Shown here: positions 24,998 through 31,856 of the stretch, piece after piece
How positions within the stretch are numbered: position 1 is the stretch's first letter
Layout of the letters: the number at the start of each line of letters is the position of its first letter
Origin: FW021-bin31 sp964478125
Lineage (GTDB): Bacteria > Bacteroidota > Bacteroidia > Chitinophagales > Chitinophagaceae
Assembly: GCA_964478125.1 (NCBI GenBank)
Contig: CAYZGR010000037.1
Span: 1 to 31,856 of the forward strand
DNA length: 31,856 nucleotides
Reading direction: 5' to 3'
Notes under the pieces: model-generated
What the model was told of the DNA's origin: nothing
The model's input: the letters and a program-made list of their open reading frames with translations, nothing else
Database searches by the model: none
Position numbers and translations under genes: made by a program

Positions 24998-25681
24998 TTA
25001 TCGCCGCTCTAGTTTATTCTTAGCAAGATCTAATGCCTTTTTTAGTTGTTGATCCGGGTTCAGATGGCTGTTGTCTATAACGATCGCATCATCGGCCTGC
25101 CGCAACGGGCTGTCCATCCGATGCGAATCGGCATAATCTCTCTTTTCAAGATTATTTTTAATGGCTTCTCTACTCACCTTTGTTCCCTTCTTTAGCAATT
25201 CCAGGTATCTCCTGTTCACGCGAACTGCAAGGGCCGCCGTCAAAAATATCTTTAACTCTGCATCGGGAAAAACGACCGTACCAATATCCCGGCCATCCAT
25301 AACCACTCCCCTTCCGGATCCAATTTTTCGCTGTTCTTTCACAGCAAATCTCCGGACCAAGGGAATGGCGGCCACCTCGCTCACCTTTTCCGTTACTTTC
25401 ATCGTTCTGATAAATTCTTCGACGGCTTTCCCGTTCATCAGAATCTCATTATTTGCCGAGGGGGCATAATGGCTGAATTGCAGAGAGATTTTTTTCAAAG
25501 CCGCTTCAATTTGCTTTTCATCAGACAGTGCCACCTTATTTTCAAGTAAATAGTAAGTGATCGCCCGGTACATGGCTCCGGTGTCAATATAAATATATTG
25601 AAGCTTATCTGCCAATTGACGGGCCAGCGTACTTTTTCCACAACCGGAATATCCATCAATGGCCACTATTATCTTATTCAT
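24998..25681 (-). CDS. cmk: Cytidylate kinase
   Basis: 227 aa, the usual length. Cmk phosphorylates CMP and dCMP. The P-loop GYSGCGKS is at 10-17, the IDTGAMYRA motif follows at about 32-40, and VMDGRDIGTVVFP and KRDYADSHRMDSPLRQADDA carry the nucleotide-binding and lid residues. The ATG at 25681 sits directly after the T-run of a terminator hairpin that ends the clpC transcript, so cmk either depends on read-through or has a start of transcription inside or beside the hairpin. Confidence 0.96.
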   Translation of the reverse strand: MNKIIVAIDGYSGCGKSTLARQLADKLQYIYIDTGAMYRAITYYLLENKVALSDEKQIEAALKKISLQFSHYAPSANNEILMNGKAVEEFIRTMKVTEKVSEVAAIPLVRRFAVKEQRKIGSGRGVVMDGRDIGTVVFPDAELKIFLTAALAVRVNRRYLELLKKGTKVSREAIKNNLEKRDYADSHRMDSPLRQADDAIVIDNSHLNPDQQLKKALDLAKNKLERR

Positions 25682-25684
25682 AAT

Positions 25685-25723
25685 AAAAAAGGACTCACCA
25701 ACTAATTATTTGGTAAGTCCTTT
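25685..25723 (-). terminator. Terminator between clpC and cmk
   Basis: A 14-bp stem with one mismatch (25688-25701 with 25710-25723) and an 8-nt loop ends on the minus strand in a T-run (25690-25685). It lies 15 bp after the clpC stop and 3 bp before the cmk ATG. Confidence 0.75.
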
Positions 25724-25738
25724 AAAGGGATTTGAAAA

Positions 25739-28282
25739 TCAGGAGGCCTGCGGTTTTCCTGATTTGTTGTTCACTTGTTTTTTTATTTCAAAAACGATCT
25801 TCTCATTCTTTTCATCCCAATTGGCTATTACGGTATCCCCGTCTTTCAAATTGGCACCGAGAATTTCTTCTGCCAGCGGATCTTCCAGATATTTTTGGAT
25901 CGCACGATGTAAGGGACGCGCGCCAAATTGCACATCATATCCCTTCTCTGCAATAAACTCTTTTGCCTTTTCAGAAAGTTCCAGATTATATCCCAGGTTA
26001 TCCAGCCGTTTCAACACATCCTTCATCAATATATCAATGATCTTATAAATATCTTCCTTGGTCAAAGAGTTAAATATAATGACATCGTCAATACGATTCA
26101 GGAACTCCGGTGAAAAGGTCTTTTTTAAGGCCTTTTGAATAACGGATTTATTGAGTTCATCCCGGCCCACGTTTCTGGCGGCAGTGGAGAATCCGACACC
26201 GGCCCCGAAATCTTTCAACTCGCGGGCTCCAATATTGGAGGTCAGGATAAGGATTGTATTCTTAAAGTCCACCTTTCTGCCCAATCCATCGGTAAGAACT
26301 CCGTCATCCAACACCTGCAGAAGCACATTGAAGATATCGGGATGGGCCTTTTCGATTTCATCCAGCAATACGACTGAATACGGTTTTCTTCTCACCTTTT
26401 CAGTCAACTGTCCTCCTTCTTCATAACCCACATATCCGGGAGGCGCTCCTATCAACCGGCTCAGGGAGTATTTCTCCATATATTCACTCATATCAATGCG
26501 AATCAGAGCATCCTCCGAATCAAAAAGATATTTGGCAAGATCTCTGGCCAGTTCCGTTTTACCCACACCCGTGGGGCCTAAGAAAATAAAGCTGCCTATC
26601 GGTTTTTTCGGATCTTTCAATCCTACCCGGTTACGCTGGATGGCCTTTACTACCTTTTGAATGGCTTCCTCCTGTCCCACTACTACCGCTTTCAGATCAT
26701 CATCCATCCGCCGCAATTTCTCAGATTCAGCTTGTACCATCCTTTTAACGGGTATCCCCGTCATCATGCTCACCACTTCGGCAATATCTTCATCGTCAAT
26801 AGGATAGCGCTTATGTTTTATTTCTTCTTCCCAATCATTTTTGGCTTCCACCAATTGTTCTCCTAATTTCTTCTCTTTATCGCGTAAAGCTGCAGCCTCC
26901 TCAAAACGTTGGCTTTTTACCACACGATTTTTTTCCACTTTAATTTGTTCAATCTGCTTTTCCAGATCCAGTATATTTTCGGGGACATTGATATTCTTCA
27001 GATGAACCCGGGCGCCTACTTCGTCTAATACATCAATCGCTTTATCCGGTAAAAGACGATCTGTCATGTAACGATCACTGAGCCTTACACAGTCGCGAAC
27101 AGCTTCGGATGAATAAATCACATTATGATAATCTTCATAACGCGGCTTAATATTCTCCAGAATTTTGATCGTTTCTTTTACGCTGGGGGGGTCTACCATA
27201 ACCTTTTGAAAACGCCGGTCCAACGCGCCGTCTTTTTCTATGTACATGCGATATTCGTCCAGGGTGGAAGCGCCAATGCACTGTAATTCTCCCCTGGAAA
27301 GGGCGGGTTTAAAGATGTTCGAAGCATCCAAAGAACCTGATGCTCCCCCCGCGCCGACGATCGTATGAATTTCATCAATAAACAGGATTACATCCTTATT
27401 CTTCTCCAGTTCATTCATGATGGCTTTCATACGTTCTTCAAACTGTCCCCTGTACTTGGTGCCTGCTACTAATGCCGCCAGGTCAAGGCTGATCACACGC
27501 TTGTCGAAAAGCACCCTGGACACCTTCCGTTGTACAATCCGCATAGCCAGGCCTTCAACAATAGCCGTTTTGCCCACGCCGGGTTCGCCGATCAGAATGG
27601 GATTGTTCTTTTTTCGCCGCGAAAGGATCTGTGAAACTCTTTCAATCTCTTTCTCCCTGCCCACAATGGGATCCATGTTATTCGACTCGGCTAATTTGGT
27701 AATATCCCTTCCGAAATTATCCAATACGGGCGTCTTCGATTTCACATTAGAACGACGTGGCCGGGAATAACTCTTTCTTTCCTCTTCAAACTCTTCTTCA
27801 CTGGGGTCATCCGTGAACTCAGCATGAGGATCCGACGCAATAATATCCGTCTGACCATTCAGCTCGTCCTTAAAACTTTCATAATCTACATCAAATTGCT
27901 GCAAAATCTGGGTACAGATATTCTCTTTATTCTTTAATATAGAAAGTAGAAGATGCTCTGTCTCAACCGTTTGACTCTTCATTGCTTTAGCTTCTAAAAC
28001 CGTTACACGGATAACCTTCTCTGCCTGTTTGGTTAAGGGCAAGCTATTGATATTGGCTATATTTTTTCCGGTTTTGTCCTTTACCGCCAGTTCCACCTCC
28101 TTCCTCAATTCATAAAGATCAATACCCAATAATTGCAGGATTTTTATAGCACGGCCTTCTCCCTCTCTGATCATTCCGAGAAGCAAGTGCTCGGTGCCTA
28201 TGAAATCATTCCCCAACCGCAGCGCCTCCTCCCGGCTAAAAGAAATGATCTCTCTTACTTGTGCTGAAAAACTTTGATCCAT
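25739..28282 (-). CDS. clpC: ATP-dependent Clp protease ATP-binding subunit ClpC
   Basis: 847 aa. ClpC is a Hsp100 unfoldase that feeds substrates to ClpP. Domains in order: paired Clp-N repeats (about 1-145), an acidic linker (about 150-190), AAA1 with Walker A GEPGVGKT at 232-239, a middle domain with UVR-like KSQRFEEAAALRDKEKKL (about 450-475), and AAA2 with Walker A GPTGVGKT at 569-576. The VVLLDEIEKAHPD Walker B of AAA2 and the C-terminal ClpB-D2-type region (LNRIDDVIIF onward) are intact. The middle domain is short, which separates ClpC from ClpB. clpP is not in the window. No clear TAnnTTTG element is seen upstream, but the 161-bp divergent region leaves room for one. Confidence 0.96.
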   Translation of the reverse strand: MDQSFSAQVREIISFSREEALRLGNDFIGTEHLLLGMIREGEGRAIKILQLLGIDLYELRKEVELAVKDKTGKNIANINSLPLTKQAEKVIRVTVLEAKAMKSQTVETEHLLLSILKNKENICTQILQQFDVDYESFKDELNGQTDIIASDPHAEFTDDPSEEEFEEERKSYSRPRRSNVKSKTPVLDNFGRDITKLAESNNMDPIVGREKEIERVSQILSRRKKNNPILIGEPGVGKTAIVEGLAMRIVQRKVSRVLFDKRVISLDLAALVAGTKYRGQFEERMKAIMNELEKNKDVILFIDEIHTIVGAGGASGSLDASNIFKPALSRGELQCIGASTLDEYRMYIEKDGALDRRFQKVMVDPPSVKETIKILENIKPRYEDYHNVIYSSEAVRDCVRLSDRYMTDRLLPDKAIDVLDEVGARVHLKNINVPENILDLEKQIEQIKVEKNRVVKSQRFEEAAALRDKEKKLGEQLVEAKNDWEEEIKHKRYPIDDEDIAEVVSMMTGIPVKRMVQAESEKLRRMDDDLKAVVVGQEEAIQKVVKAIQRNRVGLKDPKKPIGSFIFLGPTGVGKTELARDLAKYLFDSEDALIRIDMSEYMEKYSLSRLIGAPPGYVGYEEGGQLTEKVRRKPYSVVLLDEIEKAHPDIFNVLLQVLDDGVLTDGLGRKVDFKNTILILTSNIGARELKDFGAGVGFSTAARNVGRDELNKSVIQKALKKTFSPEFLNRIDDVIIFNSLTKEDIYKIIDILMKDVLKRLDNLGYNLELSEKAKEFIAEKGYDVQFGARPLHRAIQKYLEDPLAEEILGANLKDGDTVIANWDEKNEKIVFEIKKQVNNKSGKPQAS

Positions 28283-28410
28283 AATAATATATCCTTCTGT
28301 TTTGCATAACTCAATTTCTATGCATACCTATAATACAATATTAGTAAATTAATTTGATTTAAATTCACTACCTTTCAAATTCTTCGATTATTATTGTGTT
28401 AATGTTATTT

Positions 28411-28418
28411 TAATTTTG
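28411..28418 (+). promoter_or_regulatory. -7 element for the 126-aa gene and rnz
   Basis: TAATTTTG matches TAnnTTTG and lies 25 bp before the ATG at 28444. A TTG at 28394-28396 is too close for an ideal -33 element. It would drive the two-gene unit ending with ribonuclease Z. Confidence 0.45.
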
Positions 28419-28443
28419 CCAGGTTGCATAATAATAGAAAAAG

Positions 28444-28824
28444 ATGGTCAAAATTGATACCAAAACATATTTCCGTATTTTCTACCTTTCAAAAGACGAG
28501 GTTGCTGCTAATATGGCAGAAGTACTAAAAGAAAAGCTGTTATTAAAAAGAAAGGAAAAACCGGGTCATGCCCTCCTGGTTTTACCGGAGACCGATGCAT
28601 TTTCTCCTGAATTTTTTGCAACATTAGAGGAAATCCAATCGGTATATTCCTCTGATTCTTTATCATTTATTATCACACCGGTTCCAGGTCGTTTAAAAAA
28701 GAAGTTTCCTCCTTTTGAAAAAATACATCATGCGCCTACGCTTCGGGAAAGTATAGATATCGTGATGATGGAAAAGCTGGAAAGAGAGCTGTCAGAACCG
28801 GATGAAGAGGAAGCGACCTCTTAA
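28444..28824 (+). CDS. Unrecognised 126-aa cytoplasmic protein
   Basis: 126 aa, no signal peptide or membrane segment. The visible pattern is alternating strands and helices: KTYFRIFYLS, a helix (VAANMAEVLKEKLLLKRK), a strand ALLVLPET, a helix, a strand LSFIITPV, and a final helix before an acidic tail (SEPDEEEATS). This order is loosely like a STAS (anti-sigma antagonist) domain, but I see no firm signature and do not assign it. It lies 32 bp before the ribonuclease Z ATG on the same strand, so the two are probably co-transcribed. It is real by its good start, composition and operon position. Confidence 0.72.
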   Translation: MVKIDTKTYFRIFYLSKDEVAANMAEVLKEKLLLKRKEKPGHALLVLPETDAFSPEFFATLEEIQSVYSSDSLSFIITPVPGRLKKKFPPFEKIHHAPTLRESIDIVMMEKLERELSEPDEEEATS

Positions 28825-28856
28825 AACAATTTTGAAGTGTTAATAAGTTGATTATC

Positions 28857-29771
28857 ATGCACTTTTCAGTCACTATCTTAGGAAATAATTCAGCTATACC
28901 TGCTCATGGCAGGCATCCTACCTCCCAGGTGGTTACGCTTCGCGATAAATTGTTTCTCGTAGATTGCGGCGAAGGCACCCAATTGCAAATGAGCCATTAC
29001 AAAATAAAAAGAAGTAAAATATCACATATCTTTATCAGTCATCTGCACGGCGATCATTATTTTGGCCTCATCGGTCTCCTAAACAGTTTCGGACTGCAAA
29101 GCCGGACGACCGCCCTCCATATTTATGCCCCCGGACCCCTTAAAGAAATTTTGCAATTACAACTGGAATGTGCCCATACCGTTCTGCCTTATCCCCTTCA
29201 TTTTCAAGCCCTGGAAGACAGTCAAAATGGCACTCTTGTTAGAGAAGATGATGTTGAAATAACTGCTTTCCCCACACATCACCATATTGATTGTTATGGA
29301 TTTTTATTTAAAGAGCGGCGCCCGAAAAGAAGAATTGCACCCGAAAAAATAAAACCTCACCATATTCCGTATTCTTTTTATAGAAACTTGCAAAATGGAG
29401 AAGACTTCGTAGATGAACAGGGCACTTTGGTTAAGAACGAGCTATTGACGACTGATCCGCCGGAGGCGCGTTGCTATGCCTATTGTGCAGATACCCTTTA
29501 TGATGAAAGGATCCTGCAATACATCACCCATTGTGATATGATCTACCATGAGGCTACCTACCTCCATAAGGAGCTGGATCGAGCACGAAGTCGTTACCAT
29601 ACCACCGCACAACAGGCGGCCACCCTTGCCCGAAAGGCCGGAGTAAAAAGACTGCTCATCGGTCATTATTCCTCCAAGTATCAGGATCTCGAACCCTTTG
29701 CGGCAGAGACAGAGCCTATTTTCAAAAATACGACCATCTCACAGGAAGGGACGACCTATTTAGTAGATTAA
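28857..29771 (+). CDS. rnz: Ribonuclease Z
   Basis: 304 aa from the ATG at 28857; a TTG at 28848 is in frame but the ATG gives the family's normal start (MHFSVTILGNNSAIP). RNase Z cuts the 3' trailer of tRNA precursors. The metallo-beta-lactamase motif HLHGDH is at 62-67; the PTSQVV segment and FLVDCGEGTQLQ (33-44) precede it, and the later ligands are in CADT, HEATY and LIGHYSSKY. It ends 22 bp before the dapA stop on the opposite strand. Confidence 0.95.
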   Translation: MHFSVTILGNNSAIPAHGRHPTSQVVTLRDKLFLVDCGEGTQLQMSHYKIKRSKISHIFISHLHGDHYFGLIGLLNSFGLQSRTTALHIYAPGPLKEILQLQLECAHTVLPYPLHFQALEDSQNGTLVREDDVEITAFPTHHHIDCYGFLFKERRPKRRIAPEKIKPHHIPYSFYRNLQNGEDFVDEQGTLVKNELLTTDPPEARCYAYCADTLYDERILQYITHCDMIYHEATYLHKELDRARSRYHTTAQQAATLARKAGVKRLLIGHYSSKYQDLEPFAAETEPIFKNTTISQEGTTYLVD

Positions 29772-29793
29772 GTTTTTGATCTTTTTCTTACGC

Positions 29794-30672
29794 TTAGGCC
29801 TTTACCAGCTGTATGATCTTTTCCCGAAGAGCCGGACTTACAGGAACGATAGGAAGACGCAGATTTTCTCTGATCAGGCCTCCCGCGGCCAGAAACGATT
29901 TAATACCCGCGGGATTGTTTTCGGCAAACATATATTCCATTGCCGGCATCAGTTTGTAATGCAATTCTCTCGCTTCTCTAAATTGCCGGGATAGTGCCAG
30001 GCGAACCATTTCTGTCATTTCCCCGGCATACCAATTTCCTGCAACGGAAATACAGCCTTCCATTCCACAAGCTATTTGTGGCAAAGTGAGCGCATCCGTA
30101 CCCGACACCACCGTAAAATCCGCCGGCTTATCCTTTAGTACGCTCATACATTGCATCATATCATCGGCAGCTTCTTTTAGACCGACAATATTTTCAAAAT
30201 CATTTGCCAGTCTTAAAATAACCGAAGCCGGTATATTTCTTCCCGTACGGGAAGGCACATTATATAATATAATAGGTTTGGAAGAAACTTCCGCTAAAGC
30301 TTTGTAATGCTGATACAGGCCCTCGGAAGAGGGTTTACTGTAATATGGAGAAACGCTCAATACTGCTGCAGCTTCTTTTAAAGGAAAAGTCTGCAGCTGG
30401 TCTATTAATTCCCTTGTATTATTTCCCCCGATACCTACGATCACCGGCACTCTTTTTTGAACCTTTTCCAGGGTAAAGCAAATAAGGTCTTCTTTCTCTT
30501 TACGGGAGAGAGTAGCCGTTTCTCCGGTGGTACCCAGCGTTACAATATTTTGTACTCCGCCGTCAATTACATGATTGATTACCTTTTCGAGCGCCGTGTA
30601 ATCTATACTTCCATCTTGAAGAAAAGGGGTTACCAGAGCAACTCCGACACCACGAAGTTCTGATAGTTTCAT
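29794..30672 (-). CDS. dapA: 4-hydroxy-tetrahydrodipicolinate synthase
   Basis: 292 aa, the usual length. DapA condenses pyruvate with aspartate semialdehyde, the first committed step to diaminopimelate and lysine. The TIM-barrel features are in place: TLGTTGETATL (45-55), the Tyr138 of LYNVPSRTGRN and the Schiff-base Lys166 in IVGLKEA. The YYSKPSSEGLYQHY segment carries the tetramer-interface residues. It starts 6 bp after accA, so the two share a transcript. Related aldolases such as NanA are less likely because the pyruvate-site motif and Arg143 match DapA. Confidence 0.95.
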   Translation of the reverse strand: MKLSELRGVGVALVTPFLQDGSIDYTALEKVINHVIDGGVQNIVTLGTTGETATLSRKEKEDLICFTLEKVQKRVPVIVGIGGNNTRELIDQLQTFPLKEAAAVLSVSPYYSKPSSEGLYQHYKALAEVSSKPIILYNVPSRTGRNIPASVILRLANDFENIVGLKEAADDMMQCMSVLKDKPADFTVVSGTDALTLPQIACGMEGCISVAGNWYAGEMTEMVRLALSRQFREARELHYKLMPAMEYMFAENNPAGIKSFLAAGGLIRENLRLPIVPVSPALREKIIQLVKA

Positions 30673-30678
30673 TCTTGT

Positions 30679-31647
30679 TTATTTAGAATTGGGTTCTTCA
30701 TAAAAACCCATTTTTGAGAATTTTTTAATGCGATCTTCTATACGTTCTTCGGGAGAAACTTTTTTTAAAACTGCAATATTTTTTAAGATCACAGCTTTAA
30801 TGGTGGCTGCCATGATATCATAATCCACGTGAGCTCCTCCCGTGGGCTCAGGGATCACTTCATCAATCAATCCAAACTTTAGCATATGGTCTGAAGTCAG
30901 CTTTAGTTGTTCGGCCGCTTTTTCTTTATGATCCCAGCTCCTCCAGAGTATGGTAGAACAGTTTTCCGGAGAGATAACGGAATACCATGCATTTTCCAAC
31001 ATGAAAATACGGTCGCCGATACCGATACCCAATGCTCCTCCCGAAGCGCCTTCCCCGATGATAATACAGATCACGGGAACTTTTAACCTGATCATTTCAA
31101 AAAGATTGCGGGCAATGGCTTCTCCCTGTCCGCGTTCTTCAGCTTCAATTCCCGGATAGGCTCCGGGCGTATCAATAAAGGTAACGATTGGTATTTCAAA
31201 TTTTTCTGCCAATTTCATCAGCCGAAGCGCTTTCCGGTAGCCCTCCGGGTTGGGCATACCAAAATTCCTGACCTGCCGCATCTTGGTATTTACACCCTTT
31301 TGCTGACCGATGATCATTACCCGTTGATTGTTTATCTTCGCCAGCCCCCCGATCATGGCCTTGTCATCTCCTGCATTCCGGTCTCCTTTCAATTCTATAA
31401 ATTTGTCGCATATCCGCCTGATATAAGCGAAGGTGTAGGGGCGATTGGGATGACGGCTTAATTGCACCCTTTGCCAACTGTTCAGGTTGCTAAATATTTT
31501 TTTCCGGCTATCTCTTATCTTTTTCTCAATACCTTCAATGGTTGAACTAACATCTACGTTGGAATTTTCTCCTACCTTTTTCACTTTCTCCAGTTCCTCA
31601 TAAAGCGCTTCTATGGGCTTTTCGAAGTCTAAAAATTGTACAGCCAT
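30679..31647 (-). CDS. accA: Acetyl-CoA carboxylase carboxyltransferase subunit alpha
   Basis: 322 aa, the usual length. With AccD it moves the carboxyl group from biotin to acetyl-CoA, the first step of fatty-acid synthesis. The N-terminal helical part (FEKPIEALYEELEKVKK) and the crotonase-like core (IPIVTFIDTPGAYPGIEAEERGQ, IIGEGASGGALGIGIGDRI, WYSVISPENCSTILWRS) are typical. Gene accD is not in the window. A 16-bp inverted repeat covers the likely promoter upstream. The gene is followed by dapA after 6 bp. Confidence 0.97.
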   Translation of the reverse strand: MAVQFLDFEKPIEALYEELEKVKKVGENSNVDVSSTIEGIEKKIRDSRKKIFSNLNSWQRVQLSRHPNRPYTFAYIRRICDKFIELKGDRNAGDDKAMIGGLAKINNQRVMIIGQQKGVNTKMRQVRNFGMPNPEGYRKALRLMKLAEKFEIPIVTFIDTPGAYPGIEAEERGQGEAIARNLFEMIRLKVPVICIIIGEGASGGALGIGIGDRIFMLENAWYSVISPENCSTILWRSWDHKEKAAEQLKLTSDHMLKFGLIDEVIPEPTGGAHVDYDIMAATIKAVILKNIAVLKKVSPEERIEDRIKKFSKMGFYEEPNSK

Positions 31648-31667
31648 GGTTTGATTGTAATTAATCC

Positions 31668-31683
31668 GGTGTAAAGGTACACC
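31668..31683. promoter_or_regulatory. Inverted repeat over the likely accA promoter
   Basis: GGTGTA-aagg-TACACC is a perfect inverted repeat 21 bp before the accA ATG. On the minus strand it contains TACCTTTA, one base off the -7 consensus TAnnTTTG. A repressor bound here would block the promoter. No regulator is identified. Confidence 0.35.
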
Positions 31684-31704
31684 CTAAAATTTTTTTTTTA
31701 AAAA

Positions 31705-31737
31705 TTTGCTTGGTTGCTTAAAATATATTTATCTTTG
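31705..31737 (+). promoter_or_regulatory. Promoter of tRNA-Asp
   Basis: TTTG (31705-31708), a 21-bp spacer and TATCTTTG (31730-31737) match the Bacteroidota -33/-7 pattern. The tRNA begins 67 bp downstream, which leaves a 5' leader for RNase P. Confidence 0.6.
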
Positions 31738-31804
31738 CAAACCCTTAAGTATAGGGGGGAATGTTTCATAAACTATTGAACACAAGTTCTTTACAAAACA
31801 TTAT

Positions 31805-31856
31805 GGTCCGGTAGTTCAGTTGGTTAGAATGCCTGCCTGTCACGCAGGAGGTCGCG
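31805..31856 (+). tRNA. tRNA-Asp (GTC), cut by the window end
   Basis: The first 52 bases of a tRNA are visible: acceptor strand GGTCCGG, a D-arm with AGTTCAGTTGGTTAGAAT, and an anticodon arm CCTGC-CTGTCAC-GCAGG with anticodon GTC at 31839-31841. The T-arm and 3' acceptor strand lie beyond the window. Confidence 0.95.

Noticed and set aside
1..31856. CRISPR array, prophage, insertion sequence or defence cluster
   Set aside because: No regularly spaced direct repeats, transposase, integrase, phage structural genes or nuclease-toxin pairs were seen.

Overview
The window looks like chromosomal DNA of a Bacteroidota bacterium, most likely family Chitinophagaceae. This is inferred from a SusC/SusD pair, Bacteroidota-type -7 promoter elements (TAnnTTTG) before many genes, little visible Shine-Dalgarno sequence, and DUF4242, DUF502, DUF1015, DUF1080 and Gfo/Idh/MocA proteins beside core genes. 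I assign no genus or species. I see no insertion sequence, prophage, CRISPR array or defence island.

Layout. 1-4740 (+): the end of an S9 prolyl-oligopeptidase-like enzyme, a REP-like pair of inverted repeats, a secreted M1 metallopeptidase, an isoprenylcysteine-methyltransferase-like membrane protein, and an AraC regulator followed by an exported tandem-DUF4242 protein. 4762-11896 (-): a four-gene operon of SusC-like receptor, SusD-like lipoprotein, DUF1080 3-keto-glycoside hydrolase-like protein and Tat-exported Gfo/Idh/MocA oxidoreductase. It resembles a polysaccharide-utilisation locus but has no classical glycoside hydrolase, so it probably serves oxidative (3-keto) glycoside breakdown. 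12191-13551 (+): a RimB-like retropepsin and RimK, overlapping by 4 bp. 13558-19463 (-, with one possible + ORF): a TPR protein, DUF1015, serC, a zinc-dependent phospholipase C-like protein and DUF502, plus two small uncertain ORFs.

19655-25681 (-): a PepSY-type membrane protein, a lipoprotein copper nitrite reductase (nirK), mnmA, purB, a small lipoprotein and cmk. 25739-28282 (-): clpC. 28444-29771 (+): an unrecognised 126-aa protein and ribonuclease Z. 29794-31647 (-): dapA and accA, 6 bp apart. 31805 to the end (+): the 5' part of tRNA-Asp(GTC).

Most of the window is core metabolism. The accessory points of most interest are the nirK control region (two TATGA-N6-TCATA sites 23 bp apart, the nearer about 41-42 bp upstream of the predicted start of transcription), the SusCD-DUF1080-Gfo operon with a 17-bp palindrome upstream, and the rimB-rimK pair. 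I did not recognise a clearly new multi-gene system. The findings are leads, mostly regulatory, and no database search was possible.
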